A stretch of DNA of 49,530 bases from Paludibacteraceae bacterium (GTDB lineage Bacteria; Bacteroidota; Bacteroidia; Bacteroidales; Paludibacteraceae): assembly GCA_024401455.1 (NCBI GenBank), contig JAKSLA010000019.1, positions 1 through 49,530 on the forward strand, read 5' to 3'. Positions 24,766 through 34,400 of this stretch are shown one piece after another. The translations under genes and the position numbers were made by a program. Numbering within the stretch: the first letter of the stretch is position 1; each line of letters begins with the position of its first letter. Under the pieces are notes generated by a model. That model was not told the DNA's origin, did no database searches, and saw only the letters and a program-made list of their open reading frames with translations.

Positions 24766-27700
24766 TCAATATTTCACGATTTTTATTACGTCTCCTTCGA
24801 TGTGGAGGAGGTAAACACCAGGGATGAGTTGACTACCGATGCGTGCGCCTTTATGAGCTTGGCCTATCTCGATGACATCACCTGCAATGTTAGAAATTGT
24901 ATATTCAGACTCCGAATTTAAGGTCCACTCCGTAGTGGTTGGGTTAGGATAGACGATGTTGTCTGCCGTAGCCTCATCGCATCCGTTAGGTACGTAAGAG
25001 CACTTTACGCTGCCGTTTTCCGCGTCAGGCGATGCAATGGCAAGGCCGTTGCTCTCTTTTCCGCAGGCAGGGAAAATCTTGAGATCGGATGTTCCGTCAG
25101 CATTTCTACCATAAGAACCGTCTCTGTCGTGCAACTTGTAGGTTACCTCGTCGATCTTCTCCTCGCGTCCCTCGTAAGGAATGACCAATTGGATACGTTG
25201 CTCTGCCGACGCACTGAGTTTGAAGTCGAGGTGGAGCGGACCGCTGGTTGGCTCTTTGTCGCACCACAACATGGCTCTTCCCTTGGCAGGGATGATGGTT
25301 GTGCTGTAATTGTAAGGAATGACTGAAGATGCGCCGGTGGTCATGTTTTTGACAATCATGCCAGCCAAGTCCACCTCGTGGTCCTCGTTGTTGTAAACTT
25401 CGATCCAGTCAGGCTTTGACCCATATTCATCTTCGGTGCTTCCGTTAGAGGCGCAGAACTCGTTGAGGAAGAGTTGAGGCAACTTGAACTCGTTGTCTTT
25501 GACGAAGGATACTTGTATCTCCATTCCGTTGTCGGCAACTGTGCCTACATAAGATGTGGCGTTGCCGTTTTGTGTCGAACCGTTGATGGTCCAAGATTGA
25601 ATCTTGTAGCCGAATGGTTCGCGAACCTCAATTTTGATGCGCTCTCCGACGAAAAGTTGGCGCTCGTAAGCCGAGTTTTCCGACTTGATTTTGTTCACCA
25701 TAAAACTGTATTCAGGAGTGGCTCCTCCGAAGTTGAGGCGTACGTTGACCTTTGCCTTGGTTGACTGTACTTCGTAGTAGTTGACGAGTTGTCGTTCAAC
25801 AATGGTTGGGCGTTGGTTGGAGAATGTCTTCATGCTCTCGATGCCGCTCTCGTATTGTTGTTGGGTTCCTGCACCCAATCCGTTGCGTTGGAACATGGCG
25901 CAGACTTCCGTTTGCGTCAGTTGGGCGATAGAGTCCATTACGGCCACGATACGTTGATAGTTGAACTTCGTCTCTAATAAATAGGTGTATCTGTCCAAGA
26001 ACTTGTATTTGAAGTCCTCGTTTTTCATGCAAGAACTGAATAGCGTGCAGTAACTTTGGTCAACGGTTGATGTGCCTCCACCGAAGCCGCCGCCCCAATC
26101 AAATCCGCCGAAGCCGCCACCGCCCCAGTCGAAGCCGCCACCACCGATGCCGCCCCAGCCGCCATTGCCGCCAGGTGTGACTCCGCCGCCATTGTTGTTG
26201 TTCGAGTTGTCAGCGGCGTTGCCAATCGTAGTGAAGAGCAACATGTTGTTGTTCACGTTTGTGTGTTGAGACATACCGAAGTCAACGTCGAAGAGGATCC
26301 AACGGAACTTTCCACCGTCGATTTTTCTCCACAACTTGGTGTTGTTGTTCACCCAGTCGGTGTTGCCTATGAATTGCTGGATGATTTGGTAGTCGATGTA
26401 TTCGTCGATATCCATTATTTCGGACAACTTGTCGAAGAAGTCTGCATCGGAATAGTGTTGCTGAGCATACTGTTCCATCTCCTTGTAAACTTTGTTTGTT
26501 CCGATTTGGGCTACGTAACCTTCGCCCTTTATGACACGGAGATATTCGATTTCGTCTTCTTCCAAACCGTAGTTTTGGTAAATGTAATCTTCGTCGGTGC
26601 GCTCACGTAGGCCCATAAGACCTTTGTATTCGCCGTTCAAGAAGTATGCGACCGGTTGGTAGGCTTGGTAGTCGATGTTCATCCCCTTGGTCAGCGACTG
26701 CATAAATCCGTCTCTCCAACGAGGGTAGAGGTACCATCCGTTGCCACCGTTGCGGAGCGCAAGACTCTTGTATTTCTTGTAACTTCTGTCGGCAAAGAAG
26801 TTGGTGTATTGGAACTTGTTGGCGCCTGTGCGCTTGTTGGCCTTGATTTTGAAACTCTTTACATCGTGTGAGCGGGAGCATCCTCCGAATATGCCTACCT
26901 CCACCTCTTGGCAGTCCACCACTTGACCGTTGACGATGTACTCGAAATTGGCAGGACGTGTCCAGTCTTGGTTGTAGTTGGCGTTGCCGTTCATATCACT
27001 AGAACAAGCGGAAGGAGCACCGTTCGTGCCTTTTACGCAGAGGCCTAAGCGGTCGCCGTAGAAGTGGTCTCTGTCGGATGACAAAGAGACGATAGGCAAT
27101 TGGGACGAACCGCAAGCCGAATAGAGGTCGTTGGTGAAGAGGTAGGATCCTGTGGCCACCGGGCTGTAAAGAGCACCGTCTTTATAGGCTCTTGCTCTTA
27201 CAATTGTCGTTTGGCTGATGGCAATGGGCGCAGAGTAGGCTGTTCCGTTGGTTGGCGTCGGAATGCTTCCGTCCAATGTGTAGTAGATGGTCGCATCGGC
27301 CGTGTTGGTCGTCAATGTTACAGAAGCCGAACCTGAGTTGACAACGCCTGGGTTGGTGCCCGAGAACTTGGGTGTTTCTACTCTATTCGAGATGGCATAA
27401 GTAGGAGCGTTCTCTTGGCCTGGAGTCGGTGCCATAAAGCCGCCGTCGCCGTAAGAGAGGTGCGGGTATTGCTTAGGGTATGCTATGCTTATTCTTTGGT
27501 TGCCGTTGCTCAATGTGAGCGTTCCTGCGTCGGACGTTAGTTTCTGGGTTATGCAGCCGGCCGATTTGACGTTGGAGAGCGGAAGCATTCCTCCGTTTGT
27601 CTCTTTGTCAGTTCCGAAGAATAGCAAGTTGTAGCCTTGTTGTAGGACGTGGGATTGAGTGAGTCGGATAGACCAGTTCGGACTGCCTTCCTTCTCGTTG

Positions 27701-27918
27701 GTGATAGTCCAGCCGTTTAGGTCCACCTGTCCACCGTCATTGTAGATTTCTACATAACCGTTGTAGTCGTATTGTTCGCTGACGATGGTGGAGATGTTGC
27801 TGGGCATTATCTCCGTAATCTTTATTTCTGCATGGCTTTGGGAGGCACATGCTAAAAGGGCCGGAGCCATTAGCAGCCTCAGTTTTTTAGAAGTCTGATG
27901 TAAGTTGATGTGTTTCAT
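24766..27918 (-). CDS. T9SS-exported CotH-family protein with two lamin-tail domains
   Basis: This 1050-residue secreted protein has a signal peptide (to about residue 30). Domains in order: a lamin-tail domain (about 32-185); a chitobiase/FN3-like segment (about 185-255, ATIYYTLDGSIPT); a CotH kinase-like domain (about 270-720, with LRERTDEDYIYQNYG and WILFDVDFGMSQ); a spacer; a second lamin-tail domain (about 850-970, LFLNEFCASNGSTEDEYG); and a type A type IX secretion tail (about 990-1050, IVYPNPTTTEW ending IKIVKY). An unusual Gly/Trp/Phe-rich insertion (about 600-640) interrupts the CotH domain. CotH proteins phosphorylate spore-coat proteins in Bacillus; related domains in secreted Bacteroidetes proteins are uncharacterised. 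It should be displayed on the cell surface or released. Confidence 0.88.
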   Translation of the reverse strand: MKHINLHQTSKKLRLLMAPALLACASQSHAEIKITEIMPSNISTIVSEQYDYNGYVEIYNDGGQVDLNGWTITNEKEGSPNWSIRLTQSHVLQQGYNLLFFGTDKETNGGMLPLSNVKSAGCITQKLTSDAGTLTLSNGNQRISIAYPKQYPHLSYGDGGFMAPTPGQENAPTYAISNRVETPKFSGTNPGVVNSGSASVTLTTNTADATIYYTLDGSIPTPTNGTAYSAPIAISQTTIVRARAYKDGALYSPVATGSYLFTNDLYSACGSSQLPIVSLSSDRDHFYGDRLGLCVKGTNGAPSACSSDMNGNANYNQDWTRPANFEYIVNGQVVDCQEVEVGIFGGCSRSHDVKSFKIKANKRTGANKFQYTNFFADRSYKKYKSLALRNGGNGWYLYPRWRDGFMQSLTKGMNIDYQAYQPVAYFLNGEYKGLMGLRERTDEDYIYQNYGLEEDEIEYLRVIKGEGYVAQIGTNKVYKEMEQYAQQHYSDADFFDKLSEIMDIDEYIDYQIIQQFIGNTDWVNNNTKLWRKIDGGKFRWILFDVDFGMSQHTNVNNNMLLFTTIGNAADNSNNNNGGGVTPGGNGGWGGIGGGGFDWGGGGFGGFDWGGGFGGGTSTVDQSYCTLFSSCMKNEDFKYKFLDRYTYLLETKFNYQRIVAVMDSIAQLTQTEVCAMFQRNGLGAGTQQQYESGIESMKTFSNQRPTIVERQLVNYYEVQSTKAKVNVRLNFGGATPEYSFMVNKIKSENSAYERQLFVGERIKIEVREPFGYKIQSWTINGSTQNGNATSYVGTVADNGMEIQVSFVKDNEFKLPQLFLNEFCASNGSTEDEYGSKPDWIEVYNNEDHEVDLAGMIVKNMTTGASSVIPYNYSTTIIPAKGRAMLWCDKEPTSGPLHLDFKLSASAEQRIQLVIPYEGREEKIDEVTYKLHDRDGSYGRNADGTSDLKIFPACGKESNGLAIASPDAENGSVKCSYVPNGCDEATADNIVYPNPTTTEWTLNSESEYTISNIAGDVIEIGQAHKGARIGSQLIPGVYLLHIEGDVIKIVKY

Positions 27919-28110
27919 GTGGAAAGCGTTTTTTTTTGGTTCAGCCTAAGCCTTTATTAAGGGACATTCAATGAATCCCCTGTTTTTTAATGTTTGTCAT
28001 TTGGTCGCTCTTGTCGGTCAGACAAATTCTGCAAAATCCCTGCGAAGCAATTAGTAGAAACGCGTAGAAATGTCTTGTGCATTGTGGCAACCTGTGACAA
28101 TCATACGATG

Positions 28111-28142
28111 CAAATATAATAATAGTATTGTTTCTCCCCAAC
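28111..28142 (-). promoter_or_regulatory. Promoter of the CotH-family gene
   Basis: On the minus strand: GTTG (28142-28139), 20 bases, TATATTTG (28118-28111). Perfect -7, one mismatch at -33. Confidence 0.65.
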
Positions 28143-28411
28143 GAAAATGGGGTCTCCTTTGGTTGAGAAAAGATAGTTTTCAGTATAAGTGTGTTTTATT
28201 GCGTTGAAAGGCGAATTTCTTCCAAGTAGTAGAATGGATAAGTGTTTGGACGAGGAGGTTTAATGTCCGTATTGGAGAGAAGTTTCTTTCTTGGATGATA
28301 TTCTATTGTAATGGTTTTTGCCCGATTATATATCAAACTGAAACCAAAAGAACGAAAATGTGTGTAGGTTTTCTTTAAAGTGCGTCGTTTTATTGATATT
28401 TTTGCTACAAA

Positions 28412-28445
28412 ATTGTGCTGATACATTGAAAAAATGATATATTTG
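28412..28445 (+). promoter_or_regulatory. Promoter of asnA
   Basis: TATATTTG (28438-28445) is a perfect -7 box. The -33 element is ATTG/TTGT at 28412-28416 with 21-22 bases of spacing. The leader would be about 20 nt. Confidence 0.65.
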
Positions 28446-28472
28446 CACATTGAAATTTAGAAAGGTATAGCA

Positions 28473-29510
28473 ATGAGTCAATTGATAATTCCAAAGGGAT
28501 ACCGACCAATTCTTGATATTAAGCAGACTGAGTTGGGTATCAAAAAGATTAAAGACTTCTTCCAAGGAAGTTTGTCGGCAGAGTTGAGACTTAGAAGGGT
28601 GACAGCCCCTTTGTTCGTTATGCAAGGACAAGGTATCAACGATGACTTGAATGGTATAGAGCGTCCAGTGTCGTTCCCTATCAAGGATATGGGTGACCGT
28701 CGCGCCGAAGTGGTTCACTCTTTGGCAAAGTGGAAAAGAATGATGCTTGCCGATTATAATATCGAGGCAGGATATGGACTTTATACAGATATGAATGCTA
28801 TTCGTCCGGACGAGGAGATGGACAACCTCCACTCTTTGTATGTGGATCAATGGGACTGGGAGCGTCATATTAATAAGGAGGATAGGACGATTGACTATTT
28901 GAAGGACATCGTTTCTCGCATCTATTCGGTTATGTACCGCACGGAATATGTGGTTTATGAAATGTTCCCTTCCATCAAGCCTTCTTTGCCAGAGAAGATT
29001 ACCTTCATTCATGCAGAGGAGTTGCGTCAACTTTATCCAAACTTGACTCCGAAGGAACGTGAGAATGAAATCGCAAAGAAATATAGAGCCGTATTTATTA
29101 TTGGTATCGGTGGCCCTCTTGGCGACGGAAAGAAGCACGACGGCCGTGCTCCAGACTATGACGATTGGACTACACCAGGCGTGAACGGCTTGCCAGGTTT
29201 GAACGGTGACATCATCGTTTGGAACGAAGTGTTGGGCATGTCATTCGAACTCTCTTCAATGGGTATCCGTGTTGATAAGGAGGCTTTGTTGCGTCAGTTG
29301 GAGATGTCGGGGCAAGAGCAACGTAAGGAACTCTATTTCCACAAACGCTTGTTGGAGGGTTCTTTGCCACTTTCTGTGGGTGGTGGAATCGGTCAATCTC
29401 GTCTTTGTATGTTCTTCTTGAAGAAGGCTCACGTCGGCGAAATCCAAGCCAGCATCTGGCCAGACGATATGAGAAAGACTTGTGCTGAAAATAATATTCC
29501 TTTGATTTAA
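28473..29510 (+). CDS. asnA: Aspartate--ammonia ligase (AsnA)
   Basis: This 345-residue protein matches AsnA, the ammonia-dependent asparagine synthetase related to class II aminoacyl-tRNA synthetases. It makes asparagine from aspartate, ammonia and ATP in the cytoplasm. Diagnostic segments include ELRLRRVTAPLFV, HSLAKWKRMML, GLYTDMNAIRPDEE, HSLYVDQWDWE and the C-terminal GGGIGQSRLCMFFLKKAHVGEIQASIWP. Length is typical for Bacteroidetes homologues. It is a single-gene unit with a promoter close to the start and two hairpins after the stop. Confidence 0.97.
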   Translation: MSQLIIPKGYRPILDIKQTELGIKKIKDFFQGSLSAELRLRRVTAPLFVMQGQGINDDLNGIERPVSFPIKDMGDRRAEVVHSLAKWKRMMLADYNIEAGYGLYTDMNAIRPDEEMDNLHSLYVDQWDWERHINKEDRTIDYLKDIVSRIYSVMYRTEYVVYEMFPSIKPSLPEKITFIHAEELRQLYPNLTPKERENEIAKKYRAVFIIGIGGPLGDGKKHDGRAPDYDDWTTPGVNGLPGLNGDIIVWNEVLGMSFELSSMGIRVDKEALLRQLEMSGQEQRKELYFHKRLLEGSLPLSVGGGIGQSRLCMFFLKKAHVGEIQASIWPDDMRKTCAENNIPLI

Positions 29511-29563
29511 GCGGACTTCTAAGTAAGAACTCTTATTAAATAAGGAGTAGCCTCAATCAGTAG

Positions 29564-29586
29564 AGACGTGGTTCTTCCACGTCTTT
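29564..29586 (+). terminator. First hairpin after asnA
   Basis: AGACGTGG (29564-29571) pairs with CCACGTCT (29577-29584) around a five-base loop; only a short T tail follows. Confidence 0.5.
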
Positions 29587-29604
29587 GCATTCCATAATAA
29601 ATCT

Positions 29605-29635
29605 AAAAAGCCCGGAAACTTTCTGGGCTTTTTTT
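29605..29635 (+). terminator. Main terminator after asnA
   Basis: AAAAAGCCC (29605-29613) pairs with GGGCTTTTT (29625-29633), and a run of T follows the stem. Confidence 0.8.
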
Positions 29636-29668
29636 GTTTCGTAAACAATATTCTTGTAAGTTTGTACA

Positions 29669-29676
29669 TAGGTTTG
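29669..29676 (+). promoter_or_regulatory. Probable -7 box for the second S41 protease
   Basis: TAGGTTTG matches TAnnTTTG about 65 bases before the start codon; the -33 element is not clear. Confidence 0.45.
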
Positions 29677-29740
29677 TTAAGGTCGTATGGCTTTTTCGTA
29701 TTCCTATTTTTTTTGATTTGTTGAATGTAACTCATATAAG

Positions 29741-31333
29741 ATGAAGAAATTTTTGATGATGGTGGCGCTTGTGCTCTCGTTTGGCTTTTCCGCTGTGGCC
29801 GATAGCAACGAGGAATTGCAGAAGTTGACACATGCTGTTTATTTTACAAGCCATTATTATGTAGATTCTGTGAAAATGAGCAAGTTGGTTGATGATGCCA
29901 TCGTCGGCATGTTGGAACAACTTGACCCACACTCTTCCTATATTCCAAAGGAAGAAGTGCAGAAGATGAATGAACCGCTGGAAGGCAGTTTCGATGGTAT
30001 TGGCGTTCAGTTCCAGATGGTGGAGGATACGCTGCTCGTTGTTCAAACCATTAGTGGTGGCCCTTCGGAAAAAGTCGGCATTGTGGCTGGCGATAGAATT
30101 GTGTATGTCAACGACACGACGATCGCAGGCGTGAAGATGCAAAATACAGACATCATGCATAAGTTGCGTGGCCCTAAAGGTACGACGGTGAATGTGAAGG
30201 TGTTGCGCCGAGGCGTGAAGAATTTGATCGATTTCCGTATCGTCCGTGATAAGATTCCGGTTTATAGTTTGGATGCATCCTATATGGTGGACGATAAAAT
30301 CGGTTATATAAAGGTGAATCGTTTTAGTGCGACGACAATTGATGAGTTCAATGAGGCATTGTCCAAGTTGAAGAAGGAGGGCATGGAGTCGTTGATTTTA
30401 GATTTGCAAGGAAATGGCGGAGGCTATTTGACGGCTGCGGTTGCGTTGGCGGACCATTTCTTGCAGTCGGGTCGATTGATTACTTATACCGAAGGTAATG
30501 CTCAGTCTCGTTTGACCTATGAGGCTACCTCCAAAGGCGACTTTGAAAAGGGCGATTTGGTGGTTTTGATCGACGAAAATTCGGCTTCGGCAAGTGAGAT
30601 TGTTTCAGGTGCTTTGCAGGATTGGGATCGCGCCATGTTGGTGGGACGCCGTTCGTTTGGTAAGGGATTGGTTCAGAAGCCGATTGAATTGCCGGGAGGC
30701 GCTCAAATCCGTTTGACCATAGCTCGTTATTATACGCCGACAGGGCGTTGCATTCAACGTCCTTACAAAGAGGGCACAAAGCAGTATCGTCGCGATTTGA
30801 TTGAGCGTTATAACCATGGAGAGTTGATGCACGAAGATAGCATTGTATTCCCTGACTCCCTCAAGTACAAGACGTTGAGTATGAGAAGAGTCGTGTATGG
30901 CGGAGGTGCAATCATGCCGGATGTCTTTATTCCGTTGGACACGACACGTTATACGGATTATCACCGTAATTTGGTGGCCAAAGGTGCGATGAACAAGGCT
31001 GTCCTCAATTATGTTGAGGCTAACCGTAAGGATATTATGCGCAACTATCCTCGCTTCGAGAAGTACAACAAGACGTTTGAGGTGACGGATGCCATGTTGA
31101 AGGAGTTGACCGATTTGGGCGAGAAAGAAGAGGTGAAGTTCAATGAGGAGGAGTTTGCGAAGTCTAAAGAGTTGCTTCGCTTGCAGATGAAAGCTCTGAT
31201 CGCCCGTGATATTTGGAAAACGAATGAGTATTTCCAGATAATGAATGCCAACAACGACTCCTATTTAAAGGCTATCGAGTTGCTCAGAGACAAGAATTTG
31301 TATCAGAAGAGTTTTGTAAAGCGCAAGGAATAA
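29741..31333 (+). CDS. S41 family C-terminal processing peptidase (second copy)
   Basis: This 530-residue exported protease has a signal peptide (MKKFLMMVALVLSFGFSAVA). The PDZ domain runs about residues 80-160 (FDGIGVQFQMVEDTLLVVQT). The S41 core has Ser281 in DENSASASEI and Lys308 in SFGKGLVQ. A Lys/Glu-rich helical region of about 130 residues follows. It is a divergent paralogue of the protease at 17217-18893: both share the LDPxxxYIP segment and catalytic motifs, but the catalytic loops and tails differ. Bacteroidetes commonly carry several such proteases. It is flanked by terminators on both sides and so is transcribed alone. Confidence 0.93.
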   Translation: MKKFLMMVALVLSFGFSAVADSNEELQKLTHAVYFTSHYYVDSVKMSKLVDDAIVGMLEQLDPHSSYIPKEEVQKMNEPLEGSFDGIGVQFQMVEDTLLVVQTISGGPSEKVGIVAGDRIVYVNDTTIAGVKMQNTDIMHKLRGPKGTTVNVKVLRRGVKNLIDFRIVRDKIPVYSLDASYMVDDKIGYIKVNRFSATTIDEFNEALSKLKKEGMESLILDLQGNGGGYLTAAVALADHFLQSGRLITYTEGNAQSRLTYEATSKGDFEKGDLVVLIDENSASASEIVSGALQDWDRAMLVGRRSFGKGLVQKPIELPGGAQIRLTIARYYTPTGRCIQRPYKEGTKQYRRDLIERYNHGELMHEDSIVFPDSLKYKTLSMRRVVYGGGAIMPDVFIPLDTTRYTDYHRNLVAKGAMNKAVLNYVEANRKDIMRNYPRFEKYNKTFEVTDAMLKELTDLGEKEEVKFNEEEFAKSKELLRLQMKALIARDIWKTNEYFQIMNANNDSYLKAIELLRDKNLYQKSFVKRKE

Positions 31334-31356
31334 TAGGCAGGCGCAAGGAAGAAATT

Positions 31357-31390
31357 GGGATGCTGGTTGGTTCTGGCATCCCTTTTTTTT
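31357..31390 (+). terminator. Terminator of the second S41 gene
   Basis: GGGATGC (31357-31363) pairs with GCATCCC (31376-31382), followed by a run of eight T. Confidence 0.8.
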
Positions 31391-31438
31391 GTTCTGACCA
31401 GACAAAATTTTCCTTGCTCTTGTAACAAAAGGAATTAG

Positions 31439-31471
31439 ATTGTGATATCTCAATGAAAATGTGTAACTTTG
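31439..31471 (+). promoter_or_regulatory. Promoter of the T9SS surface-protein operon
   Basis: ATTG (31439-31442), 21 bases, TAACTTTG (31464-31471). The -7 box overlaps an upstream in-frame ATG at 31469, so that codon cannot be in the transcript; the start must be the ATG at 31499. Confidence 0.7.
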
Positions 31472-31498
31472 CACCCAAACGAAATTTTTAATTGTAAA

Positions 31499-34400
31499 AT
31501 GAAAGTTCTAATTAAGAGTTTTGCATTTGTACTATTTTGGTTAGTCGCAAGTGTACAACTAATGTTTTCGCAGGGCGTGCTAATATTTGAGTTGTCCGAT
31601 CCGGACAATGCGCCAATTCAAAATTTGCCCATTTCAATTAGCGGTAAGGGCGTTTCAGGAAGGGACACTTCGTTCGTTTTGACAACGGATACGGAGGGTC
31701 GAGTTGTTGCTACGTCAATCCCGGTAGGTGATTACGTTTATAGTCTCGACTATGGAGATTATGGACAAGGAAAGTTCACCGTCAAGCCCGGTGGCTATAC
31801 ATGGATTGACTTGGATTACCGTTCTTTGGTCATCTCATTTGTGGATGAGGAGAACAATCCGCAGCAAGGCCGTAGTCTTGTGTTGTACAAGGAGTTTGAC
31901 AACGGCGATCCCGATTTCGAGTTTGACAAGCGTTTCTCCAAGGCAGACGGTATGATTTCATTTGTTTTGCCCGAGGGTAATTACCACTATGTTTCCAATG
32001 GCGTCGCTGAATTCTTTGAGTTGAACGACGAGAATAAGACGATGAACTTCAATGCCCAGGCTGGTTTAATCACGCACAATACTTATTTCCGTTTCGTTAG
32101 AGCGGATTCTACGGTCGTGAAGACATGGTGCCAATCCATCTATCTTTTGATGAAGGATAAGGACGGAAATTTCACGAAGGCGTATGGAAGTATCGACCCA
32201 TATAGTGATTTGTTGGTGGGTGATTATTATCTGATAGACACCACGTTGGAGTATCTGTCTTGTGCTGACGGCGAGTATGTTTATACGGTGAATACAAAGT
32301 CTTATGGCACATTGTCTGATACCTTTGTCATCCAATCGACGGATGACATCATGAAGCATGTGGTTGACATTATTCTTCCTGCAGACACGTCACACGGCGG
32401 ATCGGGAGGAGATCAGGGTGGTAGCGAATTGGATACGTTGCCGCATCTGCCAATGGAGGAAATTCCAGTTGTGGATGTGACGTTGGTTGTCCTTTCTGCC
32501 AAGGATAGCATTACGCCATTGCCTGGCATCGTCAATTGGTACTCAAAGGAATATAAGTGGACGAATAGCAGAGGCGAGTCTTATTACAAACTCTCTCCTG
32601 GCGGTTATTATGACATTCATGTCGCCAATGAGATTTTTAGAGATGTTCATATTGTGGGCGACACGACTATTTATTATTATTTGGAAGATCCACACTATTC
32701 GAAGGTGAAGTTCAACTTCTACCTCGGAGTGGAGAAGTTCGATCCATCTTCTATTCGCTCTATTACGTTGTATCGAGCAAGGGGAGGGGCAATTTATGAG
32801 GAGTACCGTTATGATGTGCTTAGCGGCCTATGGAATGCGGCAGACTCTCTCTTCCATTATGACGATGTCTTTTCTAATGCTGTCTTGGGTGAATATATGT
32901 ATGAGTTTTACATAGCCGAAAAGAATTATAATGGAGGCATACGAGGCTCTTTTGACGTGGTGGACAAGGATACCATTGTAGATGTGGACATCCACTTGAA
33001 GACGTCACACAGGATAGAGGTGCATGTCTTGGATGCGGACAAGAATGTGATGAACAATCGTTATGTCTTTGTGGCAGACTCGGCAAGTAATTATACCATG
33101 ATGTTGACCGATACGGCGGGAGTGGCAGACACTTTGATGTTCGACGGCCATTACAAGGTGATGGTATCTAACCAGATGCAGGAGGTGGATTTGGTGCGCG
33201 ACACGGTGCTCTATTTCAGTTTGAAGGAGGTGACACAAAACGTCAACGTCAAGTTCTTGCACGATGGCAAGATCGTTTATCCACAGATTTCCAATTTGGA
33301 TTTCTATACATCAAAGGATTCGGCACTTTATTCAAGAATGATTTCCACCTATTATTCTGATCTGGATGGAACAGGAGAGGCTTGGGTGTTTGAGGATGCC
33401 GTGCCTTGTGAGTCGGGCGACTATTATTTCAATTATAAATTGAATGACTATAATTACACGAATGCGACGTTCAAATATGATTTTAATGTGGCTGGCCCAG
33501 GCAGTGCTGATACGACGGTTTATGTCGTTGTCCCAGTTAAGCGTACGGTGACCATTACGATCAAGGATGCTATCGGCGCTTTGGTGAAGGGTGTGAATGC
33601 GAACATCTATAAGTATGACGAGGAGGGTGTGTTGAGTGAAGAGTTGGTATATGACTTTGCCGAGCACGGTCCACTTAAGACCAATACCGATGGTATCGTG
33701 TTCGATCATCTGCTTCCTGGTCGTTATCAAATTCGTATCCTTGATATCGTGCGTGATTTTGTCGTGACGGACTACGACCTTCAGTTCGAGATTCGTTCGG
33801 GCATGGAGATGGTGGACGTTACATATTATGTATTGTATGAATCTTCCAAGGAACCAGTAGAGGGCGTTTCTCTTGAAATCCATAAGGGCGACCAATTCTA
33901 TACGCTTCAGAAGACGGACAGCGACGGTGCGGTTTATACGCAATGCGAGCCTGCTGACTATACATGGTATTTGAACTATTCTCAGCAATCGGGCACGGTT
34001 GAGGTGGATAGAAAGCGAACAGTCTTCATCTATGTTCCTGACCCAGTTCTCATTAAGTCGATGAACCTCTCGACTTGTCAATATGTTAACCATAATGACA
34101 CGATTGCGTTGCCGTTGACGATTGCGCCTGACAATGCGACTATGAAGGATGTTGTATGGAGTGTTGACAATGAAGTGTTGGCTCGTGTCTTTGCAGACGG
34201 TAAGTTGATTACGAATAACATCGGTCTTGACGGTTATTTCACGATTGAGGCTATGAGTACGGACGGCAGCGGTAAGAAGGCAAGCCTTAAGATGTATGTT
34301 GGCGATTCTATCGAAACATCATTGTCTTTGACAATTGACGGAGGTAAGACGGATGCCGTATTGAATTCTGATAGTATCAAGATTTCGGTAGCGAAGGTTG

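Larger units (their letters stand above)
27919..28472. other. Intergenic region between divergent CotH-family and asnA genes
   Basis: These 554 bases hold the two outward promoters listed separately and a long leader (about 190 nt) for the CotH-family gene. I see no RNA gene, riboswitch or repeat that I can defend. Minus frames in the asnA-proximal part are antisense shadows of asnA. Confidence 0.5.

Noticed and set aside
26060-26210. Glycine-codon repeats resembling a short repeat array
   Set aside because: They are in-frame low-complexity codons of the CotH-family protein, with no regular spacers; not a CRISPR array.
28326-29138. 270-codon minus frame opposite asnA
   Set aside because: Antisense to asnA, which is certain; composition typical of a shadow frame.
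33332-34093. 253-codon minus frame inside the giant surface protein gene
   Set aside because: Antisense shadow rich in Ile, His and Arg; no supporting signal.
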